Positions 36,607-46,386 of a stretch of 64,000 nt of DNA are shown in pieces; within the stretch, counting starts at the first letter, position 1, and each line of letters begins with the position of its first letter. The stretch comes from Pholiota molesta. Its lineage: Eukaryota > Basidiomycota > Agaricomycetes > Agaricales > Strophariaceae. Location: NCBI GenBank assembly GCA_014925825.1, contig JACGCK010000076.1, forward strand, positions 151,939-215,938, given 5' to 3'. Position numbers and translations under genes: made by a program. The notes beneath the pieces are model-generated. The model searched no databases. It saw only the letters and a program-made list of their open reading frames with translations, and was not told where the DNA came from.

Positions 36607-37936
36607 ATGTCATTCTTACGTCGTGTCTTCTCCAAGGTATGCCTTCTCATCGCCAACTTCTCTCATTTGATGACCGAACACCTGAAATTCCGGAGTAGAA
36701 GGGCGAAGAGGACTACGAAACTATTTTGTCGAATCTCGCAGACGATATACAGAAAAGGCAACTGAAACTTTCGGAGATACGTTTGCGCGAGCGGCGCTCG
36801 ACTCTATTGGTTACCTTATACACGTTGGCAGCATGGGTGGCATATGTTAGCCTGTGGTACTTCAACGTGTTGCCAGATCTCAAACGCGGACAGCTCGTGA
36901 CGAATCCGAGTGTAGGAAGGGCCGTACGGGGAGCGCCCGTGGTGATTGGACCCATCATGTACGGACCACATCTTCAATCATGCTTGTACCATGTCTAATT
37001 CGCTTCTCAGCATTCTCTTTATCCGGCGAGTCGTGCAAATCTGGTACATGAAAAAAGGAGACGCCGAAGGTGTGTACATTCCTTAATCCGGTCTAAATTC
37101 TTGCATCTAAACCGGGTGTCAGAGAAAACTGTCAAGGAATTGATGAAGAAGCGCCGAGACAAAGTTGAAGAAATCAAGAAAAAAACGAACTACTACTCAA
37201 CGCGTGATCTTATTCAAAAATATGACGAAGCCACACCATTAGCCACGCCCCTTCGACAACGGTTTCCTAATGGTCAGGTCCCCCAGACTCCGCAAGGTCG
37301 CCCGATACCCAATCTCCCCAATACTGGTAATCCCAGAATGCAAACTCCTGGTTCAAGCGCGGCCAATCTCTCTCGTAAGAACTATATACGAATACGATAG
37401 ACCATGTCTCATTTTAAGCTTTTCTAATTAGCCTTCACACCTCTACCCCCACCGCGCAAACAATGGTATGACAAATTGGCCGACGCGCTCTTGGGCGAGG
37501 ACGATCCGAACATCGCGTCTCCAAGCTCCCGATACGCCCTGATATGTGAGAAGTGCTTCATGCACAACGGGCTAGTCAAGGAAAGCATGTGGGAAGATGC
37601 TCGTAAGCTTACCCGTCCCTCTTGCGCTTCACTCGGTGCCAGCAGTCTGATGCTATGTCCTATGCAGAATACGTCTGTCCAAAGTGTGGTCACTTCAATG
37701 CTTCTGCGCGCTCAAAGAAGGAACACCCTCGTCAAAGCCTATCTCCGACACCATCGCCTAACTCCTCGCCGTCTCATCCTGTCGATCCACCATCAGCCAG
37801 TCGTTCACGGACCTCCTCTCCGTCGCAGATAACACGAAACAGGAGTACGACGTCATCAGAGACGGATCTTCCTGCTGTTGATGGGGAACCTGCTGCAATG
37901 GAAGTCGATTCTAGTGAAGACAATCACACTCCTTGA
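36607..37936 (+). CDS. LNP1: Lunapark-family ER junction protein
   Basis: Predicted 346-aa protein, exons 36607-36636, 36699-36958, 37011-37069, 37123-37374, 37432-37602, 37668-37936. Lunapark sits at three-way junctions of the ER network and stabilises tubule branching together with Sey1/atlastin and reticulons. The N-terminus is short; a coiled segment precedes two membrane spans (LLVTLYTLAAWVAYVSLWYF and APVVIGPIMYILFI). A basic coiled-coil stretch follows (VKELMKKRRDKVEEIKKK with TNYYSTRDLIQKYDE). The C-terminal zinc ribbon is ALICEKCFMHNGLV...YVCPKCGHFN, four cysteines in two CxxC pairs. The tail is Ser/Pro-rich and unstructured. The first exon is only ten codons. The family assignment is firm; the number of TM segments and the topology follow the known family. 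Confidence 0.92.
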
Positions 37937-38229
37937 ACTTACAGAAAACGTCACTTTAATCTCAGTAAATAATACGTTGTCTGTAGCTCTGAAGTTTGCA
38001 ATAGCAACTAGCTTTCTCTCTTATAGTCTTATCTCTACATAGGAAATGCGGGATTACGTTAATTTTTTAAGCTCAGGATCAGCTCGCCTCTTCCCGGGTT
38101 TTTTATGTAAACGACTCCCTTCGCGTGGTTTGTTTTCTTGAACGACTCACCTTGGCTGCTTGGCACGTTGAACAGCCATTCCCATTCTATCTCTTCCTTC
38201 AAATTTCTGGCTCGCCAACGTATTGCGCA

Positions 38230-39954
38230 ATGGATCCGCGTACTTTTGACGCTGATCTGATGTCGGAGATGCTTTCAGCCATGGGAAAAGAGCTCAAGTT
38301 GGCGCGGGCAAAAATACACTCGTTAGAAAGCCAGGTGCGTCGACCAACATCCGTTCATAGGGTTCACATGTGCAATCCTTACTCCATATTAGGACTACCA
38401 AAAGCGTGCAGAATCAGCGGAATATGCTCTCGATGTCATGAAGAAGAATTTCGAGGAGGTCTGTCTCGAGAACCGGCGACTACAAGCGACATTAGATGAG
38501 CTGAGGGACAGTAAAGTCTGGATAAAAAAGGTCAGTGCCTAGCCTAGCTTTGAGTTCTCTTTTGATACGTTTGACGTCGACATTAAATGTGAACGAATTG
38601 AAGGAAAAGATCGAGGATGTAGATCAGGATATGGCATTGCTGAGCCAGACGCATCATTCTGAGAACGCTGTTTCAACCGACCCCGCCGAAACTGATCGTA
38701 TTCAGGACCTAGAGCAGGCTTTGGAGACGTATTATCAAAAGTATAGGGCACAGAAGGACTCCAAAAATCAACTCCGTGAGGTCTGACTGTTTTGATGGAC
38801 TGGTTGGGCAAATTTCTGATGAGATGATGCAGACGTGTCGTGAACTGGAAGAAAAATTGCTGAAGATAGAGGCAGAAATGAATGAGCAGAAGCTGTCCAA
38901 GGAGACCAAGGAGGCGGCTAAGGTGATTTCATTCACAAGATTGAAGGTCGTTATCTTATCGATGCCTTGCTTTACATAGGCCTCAACTGGTGTACAAACA
39001 CCTAAATCGTGGACTGTTCGTCCTGTCGTTCCTGTCGTTCCTGCGGTACGTTGAATTCCATTCTCGCTCATTTTATCGGTTGATCAAATGGACACCAGGT
39101 TATGGCTAATAGGAAGGATGTTCATAATTTCATGTTGAGCCTGCCGAATACGGTCTCCAACCAGTTCTCAGGGTCGAAATGGAAGCCTGTTTGCAACACC
39201 TCCATGGATCTGAAGGCATTTCTCGCAAAGGTATATTTCAAGTCTTTGTGGTTTTCGCCTTTAATATGTTTGTTGATTTTTGCGTCTAGGATCCGAGGTG
39301 CAAGGAGTAATTGATTTAATTTCCCTCGCTGACTGGTTGCTGATTGAAACTCGAAGGGTTGCAACTAATTTACTTTATCTTCCCGGGCGGGTGGTACGGT
39401 GCCCCCCAGCGCAATTGAACGCATATGCGGTGGGCCCGCGATACCTCTACAATCCACTCAAGCAAACGTTATCCAAAAACACAGCTGCCTTTGACGGTCT
39501 TTATGGACAAACTTTTCATCTGTTCTATACCTGGCGCGAGTCAATTTACTATGCGGGACTCTACAAGGGCATCGACCTACGTTCAGAGGCGCCGGAAGGA
39601 ATATCGGTGTCTAGTGGTAATGTGGTAAGCCTTCATCCGCTGTCTCGTAAAAGTCATGTATACGACTTAACGTTGACATTCTGAAAGTCATGGGAAGCGA
39701 TAGCTGAGGCAACTTTGGGGGGTTTCTCCGCCCCGAAGATAAATCGTCTCTTAGCCACGCTTTATCAGGAAGGCTCGTTAAGAGTAGAAGTCCTCGGCTT
39801 ACAATGGCTCGAGTGTGATACGAGCATATACGACATGCTCACTTCGACACAACCCACGATGAATCCCGTTGGCAAATTTGGAGGCTACTTTCCGGAGGCG
39901 ACGCAAGAGGACTCAGATGAGCCAAAGAGGAAGAAACAGAAGATTGTTTTTTGA
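38230..39954 (+). CDS. Coiled-coil protein of unknown function with a conserved C-terminal domain
   Basis: Predicted 419-aa protein in nine exons: 38230-38334, 38393-38530, 38604-38780, 38833-38922, 38980-39045, 39099-39230, 39290-39306, 39357-39624, 39688-39954. The N-terminal half is a coiled coil (LSAMGKELKLARAKIHSLES, CRELEEKLLKIEAEMNEQK). A low-complexity PVVPVVPA link leads to a globular C-terminal half with LPGRVVRCPPAQLNAYAVG, YGQTFHLFYTWRESIYYAGLY and a basic KRKKQK end, a possible nuclear signal. The C-terminal half resembles an uncharacterised basidiomycete domain seen after coiled coils (perhaps of the DUF6697 type; not verified). One exon is only 17 nt. An in-frame upstream ATG at 38,125 is possible, but the chosen start lies next to the coiled coil. 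Confidence 0.7.
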
Positions 39955-41834
39955 GTCCCTGTTGTGTATCTACTATCTGCTATTGACCTCCATTGGCGGT
40001 TAGCATTTAAACTTGAAACATTGACTGTTTTGATTCTTCATGAATACAAAAAATACGAAATTAGCGTGCTGGAATGGATCCGGGGCTCGGGGACCGGACC
40101 TACATTTATCGTTGTATTTCTGATGTGTAAATAAATTTGGGTATTGCGTATACATACCAAAAATAGTTCGCATGGGCGTTGCAGTTCTTTTTGAGGCGTA
40201 CGTGCTGACTGGGAAATCAAAGAATTGTTTGATGTAGGTATGTAGCTTCTAGGGTATTTGGGTTCTGTCCAGAGTATTCTTATATTTAGAGGCGGGTAAA
40301 AGATTTTTCTTTTCTTTTCGTGGGCCCATCTTTTCGTCCGCTGAGGCCTGGTGGACAGTCCTCAAATGGCGTTTATTTGGAGTCAAGGAGATGGTAAGGG
40401 ACAGATGTTTTCAATCTCCCATCCGTTTAGGATATTGTTAGCACCAAGATCTTGTCAGAACAGAAGGATCCAAGTACCAGTGAAAAAAGTTCCGTCTATT
40501 AACTGCGCGTTCTAGGGAGCGAACGAGTAATAGAATCGTGAATCCCGAAAGCCTTTAGGGTATGTAGTAGAATCTCGAGGAGATTCCAAAATCATAGATT
40601 CAAACATGAAACTCCTGGTCGCAATTCCGAGTCCCGATCATCCTTGTACGTCCTGAAAGAGAGGCGTGTAACAAATTAACTCGATTTGTTGGGGAGACAC
40701 GTCAAGTGGTCGTCACCCGAGTTTGTTTTCGTCCTGAGAACTGGTTCGTAAGGATCTAGTCCAGGAACCATGATGTGGGCCGTTTGAAGAATCCCCAAAC
40801 GTTCTAATCGCCTATAGTATAATGATCTGCATCACTAAAATTGGCTATGTAAGAGCGCCCGCCGCCCGCGTTTTGAGTTACGACAATGAAAGGTATCAAA
40901 TGCCTTCCCAATTAACATTGAGGTAATATTATCACATGTGGCCATGGTAGCGGTGAATCTTGGGTTTTCCACCGGCAGAAGGGAACCCAATTGCAAGGGA
41001 AAGAAGGTTGCGTGGAACCCTAATCCAGCGCTCGGTTGGGTTCCAGCTTGAGGCCATCCTGAGTCACTGCGGCGCAGACAGATAGATACATCGTAAGCGC
41101 AGAGATCGCGTTCACAGATCGTTAATATCAGAAGTCTCTTTACACGACACGCTACCGCAGTTTGTACGCCTCAGCCCAGGGAAAGCGGCAAGAGACGAGA
41201 TCGTCGGATGGCAAGATAAGCATGGTACTGGCGTAGGCGCTCGAACTTCTCGATACGGCCCCAGGATGTAGTGCGAGTCACAAAGGAAGAGGTTAAGCAG
41301 TGCATGAGCGCGAAGCCTACTTTTTCCGACGCGTACTTACGAGATGCGCGGAAAGGAATAGAAAATCGACTGAGAGCGAGAAGACTACATATCGATCTGC
41401 AGAATCCCTTGAGAATCCCGGCCGGTGGAGCCTTGAGCCACCCCGAGCCATGTACAATCGCACCCGATACTCCTCGTGTGAGATTAGATCGCAGGGAGGA
41501 AGGACAATCCAGCATGTGTCCCGCAGCGAACGGTGGTTGACAGTGTCGTGGTGCAAAGTCCCAACTCTGCTGCGAGTCACTGCGCCGCAATACAGGAACA
41601 CGTGATGGTTCCTCGACGCTTCGCTTAAGCTTGTGTTGTTATTCAATAACAAGACGGCCCGAGATACCCCGTTGCGGTTCCGCATGGATTTTGGCGAGAT
41701 TCTGGGGATGACTCACGACGGCGCTGTTATGTATGCGAACATGAGGAGCGTAGCGCTTTTCTTCGTCCCCACCCACTTGGTTTGCAGGGGGTATCGTCGT
41801 GACAGCCAGAACTTGGCCAGAACTTGAAGAAAGC
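39955..41834. other. Intergenic, no confident gene
   Basis: About 1.9 kb. A 139-codon minus frame (41,171-41,590) ends FERLRQYHAYLAIRRSRLL and could be a fragment of something, but no family is recognised. From about 41,690 the sequence resembles the region upstream of kinase copy 2 (43,020-43,178), so it belongs to the duplicated unit. Confidence 0.4.
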
Positions 41835-42653
41835 ATGAGCAACCTCCCTCCACTTCTTGGTGATGGGCACGGCCGGTATCGTGTCCACCTCGTCGGGAAC
41901 AGTGGTGCGTTGCGCATGCAGAGCCATGGAAAAAAATGAGCGCGAGTGCTGACGACGAACAATGGTGTCCGTCGCAGGTTCTGGCAAGGCAAGTGCATCT
42001 ATTCATGCGTTGTAAGAAACTGCGCCTATATTAGCACTGTCCACGCAGAGCACCACTGGAATTGCTCTGGCAGCAATATTGGGCGTGCCCTATATATCCA
42101 TGGATGAGCTTTTTTGGCGCCCAGGATGGGTGAAGAGTTCACCCGATGAATTCCAGACCAGTTTACGGCATGCTCTTGAGCAAGGCGCTGAGAGAGGTTG
42201 GGTCGTCGATGGCAACTATCTCACTAGCGGCGGCCTTGCAGAAGAAGCAACTACGGATATCATCTGTCAGTTCTTCCATGCCAGCTCCCAAAATTATTGT
42301 CGACGACTCACGCTTTCATTATGCTCCTAGGGTTGGACCCGCCTCTATATGTTTATTTTCCGCGGATCGTGGTCCGCACGTTCCTGCGCCTTTTCAGACT
42401 CAGGGCGTCATGCAGTCCAGGCTGCGACGAACACCTCTCCGAAACCTTCTCTACAAAAGGCATCCTATGGTGGTGCCTCAGCCAGCACTGGAAGGTTCGC
42501 GAGACGAACGAAGCCCGAATGAAGCTGACCGGCGTTGAGTCTGGGAGCGACGTTGCGAATCGTAAGATGCGGAGATTTGGAGGGTGGGGCTCTGAGGTGA
42601 AGACGTGGTTGAAGGAGGTTGCTGAGATGATCAAGGCTGGGAAAAAGGACTGA
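41835..42653 (+). CDS. P-loop kinase, adenylate-kinase/FlaR-like, copy 1
   Basis: Predicted 206-aa P-loop NTPase related to the adenylate-kinase-like proteins often annotated 'DNA topology modulation protein FlaR'. Exons 41835-41904, 41978-41988, 42049-42265, 42331-42653. The Walker A motif GNSGSGKST is spread over three exons; the middle one is an 11-nt microexon encoding most of GSGK. The intron after it has a GC donor (AAG|GCAAGT). Downstream features are typical: LGVPYISMDELFWRPGW (a nucleotide-kinase substrate region), WVVDGNY, and WLDPPLYVYFPRIVVRTFLR. The C-terminus is basic (EMIKAGKKD). The natural substrate is unknown. A close tandem copy starts 1,344 bases downstream with identical first and second exon lengths. 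Confidence 0.85.
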
Positions 42654-42900
42654 TGCACTGAATGTACGGGTACAGGTGTCCGATACATTTCTTTTAGATC
42701 TATACGTAGGATTCTTTAATTTAGAAGGATGCATGCATGTCGGAATGGCTTGGTAGTCTTCTTACTGTCAGCCCCGACGATATGAGACAAAGATATGTTG
42801 CACAAAAGTTGAAGCAATCTTGAAGGCGTTGTCGAAGGAGTATTCTATTCTGCAGGCACGGGGTCAAGATTGCAATAAGTTCAGAACCCAGAGATCCAAG

Positions 42901-42990
42901 TGAGTATCGTACACATTGACTGTTCCCTAGTATAAAAAATCCAACCCGCCTTCTCCTCTACGCGAACGTCCACCCACGTCACCCATGTTT
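42901..42990 (-). pseudogene. Relic of the 3' end of the membrane-protein gene
   Basis: On the minus strand this stretch encodes VDVRVEEKAGWI, matching the end of the membrane protein encoded at 46,387-47,744 (ADVRVQGKTGWI). The flanking bases also match the region after that gene's stop (TATCGTACACATT in both). It therefore lies downstream of kinase copy 1 exactly as the real gene end lies downstream of kinase copy 2, and is a leftover of the same tandem duplication. Confidence 0.7.
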
Positions 42991-43728
42991 CTGATGCGTC
43001 TGAGCTGATTATCCACAAGCCTACCAATGTCGCTGTCAAATGCGGAACCGCGTCGCGGTCCCGCAAGGATTTTGGAATGACTCACGCCTGCCATGGAGCA
43101 CATAATGTAGCTTTCTTTCGTCCTACCCCTTGATTTACTGGAGGGAATCGTTCTGACACCCGAAACTTGAAGTAAAATATGAGCGACCTCCCACCGCTTC
43201 TTGGCGGCGGGCATGGCCGTTATCGTGTCCAAATAGTCGGGAACATTGGTGCCTCCGCGCATGCAGCCTGAGAAGCACATAGCCTGCCACAGAGAACAGT
43301 CACTGAGCGAGTGCTGACGATGAGCATTGGCGTGCGCTGCAGGCTCTGGAAAGGCAAGTGCACTTGGCCATGCATCGTAAGGAATGTTGCCTAGATCAAT
43401 ATGGCTCTGGAAGCAGAGCACCGCTGGGGTTTCTCTAGCAGCGATATTGGGCGTGCCATGTGTACCAATATATAGGCTTTATTGGCGCCCCGAAAGTACC
43501 CATGAGGAGTTCGAGACCGGATTACGCCAGGCCATAGCACAGGACGAGCGAGGATCCGTCGTCGACGGCAACTATACCAAGCACGGAGGCCGCATTGCAA
43601 CCGAAGCGTCTACAGATATCATTTGTTAGTTTTTCTTTCTTCTAACAGCCGAGGCGGCCACCGGAGACTCATGCATCCATATTCATTTGTTGCCTCAGGG
43701 CTGGACCCGCTTGGGACCCGCCGCTCCG

Positions 43729-44161
43729 TACGGTGTTCGAGAACCGCAAGGTTCACTCGACTACGGTGTTCGAGAACCGCAAGGTTCACTCGACATTCGA
43801 CTTTGCACTTCACTCAGCCGAGTCACATGTGTCTTCGGCTATCAACCGCCCCCATCCCCACTATCCACCCTCGATCCTCTCGTTCAGTACTCCTGTAAGG
43901 GCTATGTCATGTATTTAGGTTGAATACGAGTAAATAATTAATATACAGATGCCTTAGTACAGGAGCGTCAGTCGCTGAGAAAAGTGTAGGGCAGCTAGCG
44001 CAGCATCAAGTCAGTTTCCCACGACTTCGTTGGTGCCGTCCTCGTCCTTGAAGACTGCCTTGAGACTGCCCGAAATGTGCAGCAGTGTATATTCGGCTTT
44101 AAAAACTACCAGAATAGCTATATAGACGTGTTATCTACAAAAAAGATTTTTTAGATATATG
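43729..44161 (+). repeat. Left terminal inverted repeat of the transposon
   Basis: A 400-bp arm (43,762-44,161) preceded by an extra tandem copy of its terminal 33 bases (43,729-43,761). It matches 45,456-45,854 in reverse complement. The inner boundary is set where ATTTTTTAGAT is followed by different sequence on the two sides. Confidence 0.93.
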
Positions 44162-44220
44162 CGACTCATCTGCATCCTTCAGATTACACCTACCTATATC
44201 ATGACAACCTCCAATTTGCT

Positions 44221-45455
44221 TCAGGTATCCTCGGCTGCGGCTGCGCATTCTAGCATCTGGCGAAACACCTTCCAGCCAACCTTTGCATTTATTTGAGGTG
44301 CTCCAATTTTTTCGAATAGCCGCTCGCAAAATTGGACCATTTCATCTGACCCAAACTGCAGAAGATCGGGTTGGTCGTATTCATCCAGAATTTTGTCAAT
44401 ATCTTCTCGCGGAATCTCAATCAATTGATTTTCAAGTCCGTCAAAGTCTTCGGGGTGCTCATATGTACATGTCGACGAATCGACATCCCGTAGGAAGGAG
44501 GCTTCCGGCTTGTTCACGGACTGTGCATGACTTTCCCTCAAAATAATATCGAGTCGAAGTTGTACAATCTTCCCCCACAGCCAAGAAGCCACACCTCTTC
44601 ATGAACTGTCAAGGGATAATATTTGTAAAGTGAACTAAGTGACTTACTCGTGGATGGGATCGTCATGAAGGAAGCCAATCAAAGCCTTACCTTTAGTGTA
44701 TTCAAAGGCCACATTTCCGAGCTCTTTCTCCCAAATTGGGCGCCAATTACGTTCAGAGTAATATTGTAAACAATTTTGACAGCTTTGTGAGCGGGAAGAG
44801 TCTCTTTGGAGAGATATGGTCGGTACACTTGGCTGATAAGGTAAAATTAGCAGACAATAGAAGTCAAGCAGTAATTAGACATACCGCAAAGTTGTGATTT
44901 GGGCAATAAGCTTTGAAAGCTCCGTCCCTTTATCACTTGCGGTTTGAACACACATTCCTTTGAAGAGAACATAAGTTAGATTAATTCAGGCGAGCTGAAT
45001 ATGAATTGACATACCTCCAATCTTTCGTGTAAGCCGAAGGTATAACGCAGGTGGAACATCTGCCAATCTGGCATTGGGTACAGCCCAAAGTCCAAGTTCA
45101 AGGCGGCAGCATTTGTCAATCACTCCCCATATTGCAATTCCCATGGGTTGAAGAATTTTTTTGTGGCCGTCTTTGCACCACTCTTTATTCGGACCAGAGA
45201 AGTACAAGGATGACGAGCGGCGGCAGCACTAGGGTTTTCGGCGTGTCGAAAACTCATAATAAAATTACTTTGAGTCCAAAGCAGATCAAATTGTGTCGAT
45301 AAACTGTTAAGATGTTACTGACCGAGAAATATGAAGCCCTTCATGAGCAAGCTTCCCTTTTACTAGACGGATTCCCGATCTACCTAAGGGGTCCAAAATC
45401 TCAAGGTGTTCAAAAATCTTCGAATTAGTTGCATCGACCATATGACATAAGGTAC
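44221..45455 (-). pseudogene. Integrase-core (DDE) transposase gene, frameshifted
   Basis: Minus-strand coding remnants fit the basidiomycete 'integrase core domain' proteins in order. First comes LDPLGRSGIRLVKGKLAHEG next to the right inverted repeat. Then GPNKEWCKDGHKKILQPMG with the first catalytic Asp (DGH), IAIWGVIDKCCRLELGLWAVP, and the second Asp in TASDKGTELSKLIAQ after an intron. Next is SERNWRPIWEKELGNV, carrying the expected Glu, then HDDPIHE, WLWGKIVQLRLD and the C-terminal INAKVGWKVFRQML. The Glu segment is out of frame with KAVKIVYNI just before it, which implies a small indel near 44,762. A second frame change seems to lie near 45,225. Splice sites remain visible. The coding part reaches the inverted repeat with little N-terminal sequence, so the protein may also be truncated. 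Confidence 0.8.
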
Positions 45456-45854
45456 ATACATCTAAAAAATCTTTTTTGTAGATAACACGTCTATATAGCT
45501 ATTCTGGTAGTTTTTAAAGCCGAATATACACTGCTGCACATTTCGGGCAGTCTCAAGGCAGTCTTCAAGGACGAGGACGGCACCAACGAAGTCGTGGGAA
45601 ACTGACTTGATGCTGCGCTAGCTGCCCTACACTTTTCTCAGCGACTGACGCTCCTGTACTAAGGCATCTGTATATTAATTATTTACTCGTATTCAACCTA
45701 AATACATGACATAGCCCTTACAGGAGTACTGAACGAGAGGATCGAGGGTGGATAGTGGGGATGGGGGCGGTTGATAGCCGAAGACACATGTGACTCGGCT
45801 GAGTGAAGTGCAAAGTCGAATGTCGAGTGAACCTTGCGGTTCTCGAACACCGTA
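45456..45854 (-). repeat. Right terminal inverted repeat of the transposon
   Basis: 399-bp reverse complement of the left arm, without the 33-bp terminal duplication seen on the left. Confidence 0.93.
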
Positions 45855-46386
45855 GCTCCGTGTACTTCCCGCGCCTCGTCGTGCGCACCTCCCTGCGCCT
45901 TTTCCGTCTGGGCACGCCGTGCAGTCCAGGCTGCTACGAGCGCTTCTCCGAGGTGTTCTTTTCCAATCCAGAGAGAGCATCATATGGTGGTGCATTAGCC
46001 GCCATTGGAGTACGCGCCGGCGGCACGACGCCTGGATGGTGTTGAGTCTGGGAGCGACGTGGCGAATCGTAGGATGCGGAGGGTTGGGGGTGGGGGCGAG
46101 TTGAAAGTGTGGTTGGGGGCGGTTGGTGAAATGGTCACGGCCGGGAAGAAGGACTGAATGGCTGAGTGGAGGAGTCCTTTTATAATTTCTAAATTTTGTT
46201 AGAATTTGTTTGGAATTTGTTGGCTTAGAGTCGCTGCACAAGAGTGAAGCGATCTCCAAGGCATCTGTCAAAGGCCAGTCAAGTCTAAAAGCATGCGAGT
46301 CAAGATGCAATAAGACCGTTATATTAAAATAAAAGAAGACTATCGTACACATTCGCTATTCACCTGCCCAAAATACGATAAGTAAA

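Larger units (their letters stand above)
43729..45854. mobile_element. 2.1-kb DNA transposon with ~400-bp terminal inverted repeats
   Basis: The sequence at 43,762-44,161 is repeated inverted at 45,456-45,854 and appears identical or nearly so along its length (checked by eye). The termini read TACGGTGTTCGAGAACC. The flanks carry a short direct repeat, GCTCCG(T), at 43,723-43,729 and 45,855-45,861, consistent with a 6-7 bp target-site duplication. Joining the flanks reads straight through the last exon of the kinase gene. The outermost 33 bases of the left end are present twice in tandem. The interior, about 1.3 kb, carries a degenerate integrase-type transposase gene on the minus strand. Near-identical inverted repeats point to a recent insertion. 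Confidence 0.93.
43179..46157 (+). pseudogene. P-loop kinase copy 2, split by a transposon
   Basis: Tandem paralogue of the gene at 41,835. Exons 43179-43248, 43343-43353 and 43417-43624 keep the same lengths or phases, the same 11-nt Walker A microexon and the same GC donor (AAG|GCAAGT) as copy 1. It encodes VGNIGSGKSTAG and a changed LYWRPES. The last exon starts at 43,699 (WLDP) and is interrupted at 43,729 by a 2.1-kb transposon. It resumes at about 45,855 with VYFPRLVVRTSLRLFRLG and CSPGCYERFSEV, ending at a position equivalent to the copy 1 stop (46,155-46,157). In the distal part the frame is shifted relative to copy 1 near 45,980, so it was or became inactive independently of the insertion. 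Confidence 0.85.

Noticed and set aside
45693..46352. 219-codon minus open frame across the transposon end
   Set aside because: It spans the right inverted repeat and the antisense of the kinase gene; the part inside the repeat also occurs at the left arm, so it is not a gene of its own.
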